Positions 62,238 through 64,000 of a DNA stretch of 64,000 nucleotides are shown here, piece by piece. The notes beneath the pieces are model-generated. The model was not told where the DNA came from and made no database searches. It saw only the letters and a list, made by a program, of their open reading frames with translations. A program made the position numbers and the translations under genes. Location of the stretch: the NCBI GenBank assembly GCA_041390865.1, contig JAWKPC010000019.1, forward strand, positions 20,839 to 84,838, in the 5' to 3' direction. The stretch is from JAUIIK01 sp041390865 (GTDB lineage Bacteria; Chloroflexota; Chloroflexia; Thermomicrobiales; CFX8). Each line of letters begins with the position of its first letter. Position 1 is the first letter of the stretch.

Positions 62238-64000
62238 ATGTCGGTCAAGAAGCTGAAACGGTCGATCATGCCGCTGCTCTGGCAGCGTTCGTCGCGCTGG
62301 CAGCCATCGCGTCCGCCGCGCTCGCAACGCGCATCCTCGACCGTCACATGGCTGGACTCGGTTCGCCGGGACGACGAATACACCAGTCTGTTCTTCCCCC
62401 CGGAATCCAATGCTGAAGAGACGTTCCGCTGGACAGCCGACCATGCCGGATTATCCATTCCAACCGGGCGCGCCGGCCGGTACCGGCTCGCTATCAGCCT
62501 CGCGACCGTCCGCCCCGAAGGACGGACGCTGGTCATCACCTGCGCGGATAGCCAACATCCGGTCGAACTCACGAGCCTCGGGGCAGATTCTACCGTCAGC
62601 CTCGAATGTGAGACCGACGATCGGGATATCTCCCTCGAATTCGACGTGCCGGTCGTCCGCCTTCCCGACGGGGGCAGGCCGCTCGGCGTGTCAATCCGCG
62701 ACATTCGGGTGAACGCCCTCGACCCGGATGATCGACATGCTTTCGAATTCATGTCCTGGGTCACGATCTTCGGATCGATCACCGGCATGATCCTGGCTGT
62801 CTGGAATCTGCACCGACGGTCGATCGCGGCAGGGCTGGTCGCGGGCGGACTGGCGGTAGCCGCCTGGGCCGCGCTGATCCAACGCTATCCGGACGCCGTG
62901 CTGTCGACTGTCAGCGGTCCGGGCGGCCTGCTTGCTCTGGTCGGAGCCCTGACGGCTATCCTCCTTCGAAACGGCCGGAGAGTACCGGCCGCTGCTCTGG
63001 CACTCATGGCCGTAATCATCGGTTTCCTCTGGCAGCAGCCGGACGGCGTGCTCGTTCTCGAGAGCCGCTGGGTGATGGAGGAGCTCGCCGCCCTGACGGT
63101 CTCCCCCTGGCTGGCGATCATCGCGATCGCCGCAAGCGTTGCCGTCCCCGGGAAGCGCGCCCACTGGATCGCGACGGCGGGCGCAGGAATCGGGATTCTC
63201 TCGATTGCTCTCCCCTCGATCGCGGCCCGGTTCGTCGAGACACGCGTCGTTAGCGTGGTTGCTCCGGACTGGACCGGCCACGGAGGCATCGCCGGCGGCC
63301 TCTACGTTCTGGCCGTGTTTGGGCTCGTCGGGCTGGCGATCATCGTCGTTCGGGAGCCGCGTTCGCGACCTTCGCTGAATATCGCCGTCGTCGCCGCAAT
63401 CGGGATCTCCGGCCTCCTGCTCTGGCGCATCCAGATTATGCGGTTCAACGGCGACGAGCCGCACTACTACGTGACGGCCTGGAGCCTGGGTGACGATCAT
63501 GACCTCGAGCTGCTGAATAACTACGTCTCGGAGCGCTACCAGAGCCTGACCTACTCGCCGGTCGGCAATATCGCCCTCGAACGGGACGCCTCGACCAACC
63601 GGTACGCGGCCGCGGCTCCCGGCCCCGAGGGCTCGTGGTTCCTCATTCCGCCGCTGGAAGATGGCTGGACCGCGCCAGACGATGCAACGGGACTGATCGA
63701 GGCCGCAGACCGCGCACTGGTTCTCGATGGGCCGGACGGCGCCAGAGCAACAGTTCCGGCGCTGGTTCCAGGCCGGAATCACGCAATCATCGTCGAAGAG
63801 CCATGCAGAGTGCCGTCCGTCTATGCCGGGTTGCCTCCGGGAACCGGGGAGGCGGATCTGACGGTTACCGTGCTCGATCGAGACGGCGCGGCGATCTGGC
63901 AAGCCGAGTCTACCGTCGACAGTCCGGTAACGAACATCGAGATACCTGAGAGCAGCGGGCTCTGCGCCGGTAGCGGCAACTGGACGGTCCGCGTCGACGC
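62238..64000 (+). CDS. Large polytopic membrane protein (partial, runs off right end)
   Basis: An open frame from ATG 62238 to the end of the window with no stop (~587 residues). A soluble beta-rich section (residues ~45-155: TSLFFPPESNAEETFRW, LPDGGRPLGVSIRDIRV) is followed by about nine membrane spans and the motif RFNGDEPHYYVTAWSLGDDH, then ELLNNYVSERYQSLTYSP. This GDEPHY-type motif is common in predicted polysaccharide or mannosyltransferase-like proteins of this phylum. The N-terminus is probably distorted: between ~62265 and ~62360 the next frame reads HAAALAAFVALAAIASAALA, a clear membrane span. GAGGGAGAGG lies 12 bases upstream. The full function is not known. Confidence 0.7.
   Translation, partial: MSVKKLKRSIMPLLWQRSSRWQPSRPPRSQRASSTVTWLDSVRRDDEYTSLFFPPESNAEETFRWTADHAGLSIPTGRAGRYRLAISLATVRPEGRTLVITCADSQHPVELTSLGADSTVSLECETDDRDISLEFDVPVVRLPDGGRPLGVSIRDIRVNALDPDDRHAFEFMSWVTIFGSITGMILAVWNLHRRSIAAGLVAGGLAVAAWAALIQRYPDAVLSTVSGPGGLLALVGALTAILLRNGRRVPAAALALMAVIIGFLWQQPDGVLVLESRWVMEELAALTVSPWLAIIAIAASVAVPGKRAHWIATAGAGIGILSIALPSIAARFVETRVVSVVAPDWTGHGGIAGGLYVLAVFGLVGLAIIVVREPRSRPSLNIAVVAAIGISGLLLWRIQIMRFNGDEPHYYVTAWSLGDDHDLELLNNYVSERYQSLTYSPVGNIALERDASTNRYAAAAPGPEGSWFLIPPLEDGWTAPDDATGLIEAADRALVLDGPDGARATVPALVPGRNHAIIVEEPCRVPSVYAGLPPGTGEADLTVTVLDRDGAAIWQAESTVDSPVTNIEIPESSGLCAGSGNWTVRVD

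Noticed and set aside
1..64000. tRNA, rRNA, CRISPR array, insertion sequence, prophage or replication origin
   Set aside because: No clover-leaf-like tRNA ends, rRNA segments, regularly spaced direct repeats, transposase or phage genes, or DnaA-box cluster were recognised on reading. A search with tRNAscan-SE, Infernal and CRISPR finders would settle this.

Overview
The window is a GC-rich, gene-dense bacterial chromosome segment (roughly 60-63% G+C by eye) with many GTG/TTG starts, good Shine-Dalgarno sequences and short intergenic spacers. No rRNA, tRNA, transposase, integrase or CRISPR array was seen. Gene content suggests a Chloroflexota bacterium, most likely Thermomicrobia-like: class II photolyase, acetolactate-synthase-like TPP enzymes, MlrC, FmdA/AmdA, cyclase family, DUF4132, PPK2 and HD-GYP/LuxR regulators. 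That assignment is inference from gene content and style, not from a marker gene.

Layout. 1-4.2 kb: an AhpD-like start, a class II photolyase, and an MFS exporter followed by an acetamidase/formamidase. 4.2-12.5 kb: a CorC/HlyC membrane protein, then two units led by ThDP-enzyme paralogues (ThDP enzyme, methyltransferase, arylsulfotransferase-like; ThDP enzyme, APH-like kinase). 12.5-17 kb: a small membrane protein, a TfoX-like protein, two tandem alpha/beta hydrolases and an HD-GYP/LuxR regulator. 17-19.6 kb: a DnaQ-like exonuclease, a cupredoxin lipoprotein plus SCO1 pair, and an SDR. 19.7-25.3 kb: a deacetylase, three tandem APH/SrkA-like kinases and a third ThDP paralogue. 25.8-27.7 kb: nitronate monooxygenase and cyclase-family hydrolase. 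28.3-31.4 kb: a two-gene unit of a small protein with a ubiquitin/MoaD-like C-terminus ending in Gly-Gly and a DUF4132 protein. 31.4-40.4 kb: PhoD-like phosphatase, split ThDP decarboxylase, MlrC peptidase, S41 peptidase, S9 peptidase and DUF389 protein. 40.8-48.4 kb: PAP2 phosphatase with an extra C-terminal region, PPK2, aspartate dehydrogenase, amidase and a decayed M19 dipeptidase. 48.7-53.8 kb: histidine kinase with two response regulators, and an MFS transporter. 54-64 kb: a surface-polysaccharide locus (GT4-nucleotidyltransferase fusion, broken GT4, O-antigen ligase/polymerase, MurJ/Wzx-GT4 fusion, CAP protein, and a large membrane protein running off the end).

Two cross-cutting features matter. 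First, at least seven genes are broken by single-base indels, several with compensating pairs, so assembly or sequencing indels must be separated from real pseudogenes. Second, two families of palindromic intergenic repeats (a CCCCTCTCCC/GGGAGAGGGG hairpin and a GTAGGGGCGTGATTCATCAC element) recur between operons.

The best candidate for an undescribed system is the 28.4-31.4 kb pair: a tiny protein whose last ~40 residues look like a ubiquitin fold tail with an exposed Gly-Gly, encoded 9 bases before a DUF4132 protein. A second candidate is the repeated pairing of near-identical ThDP enzymes with APH-fold kinases.
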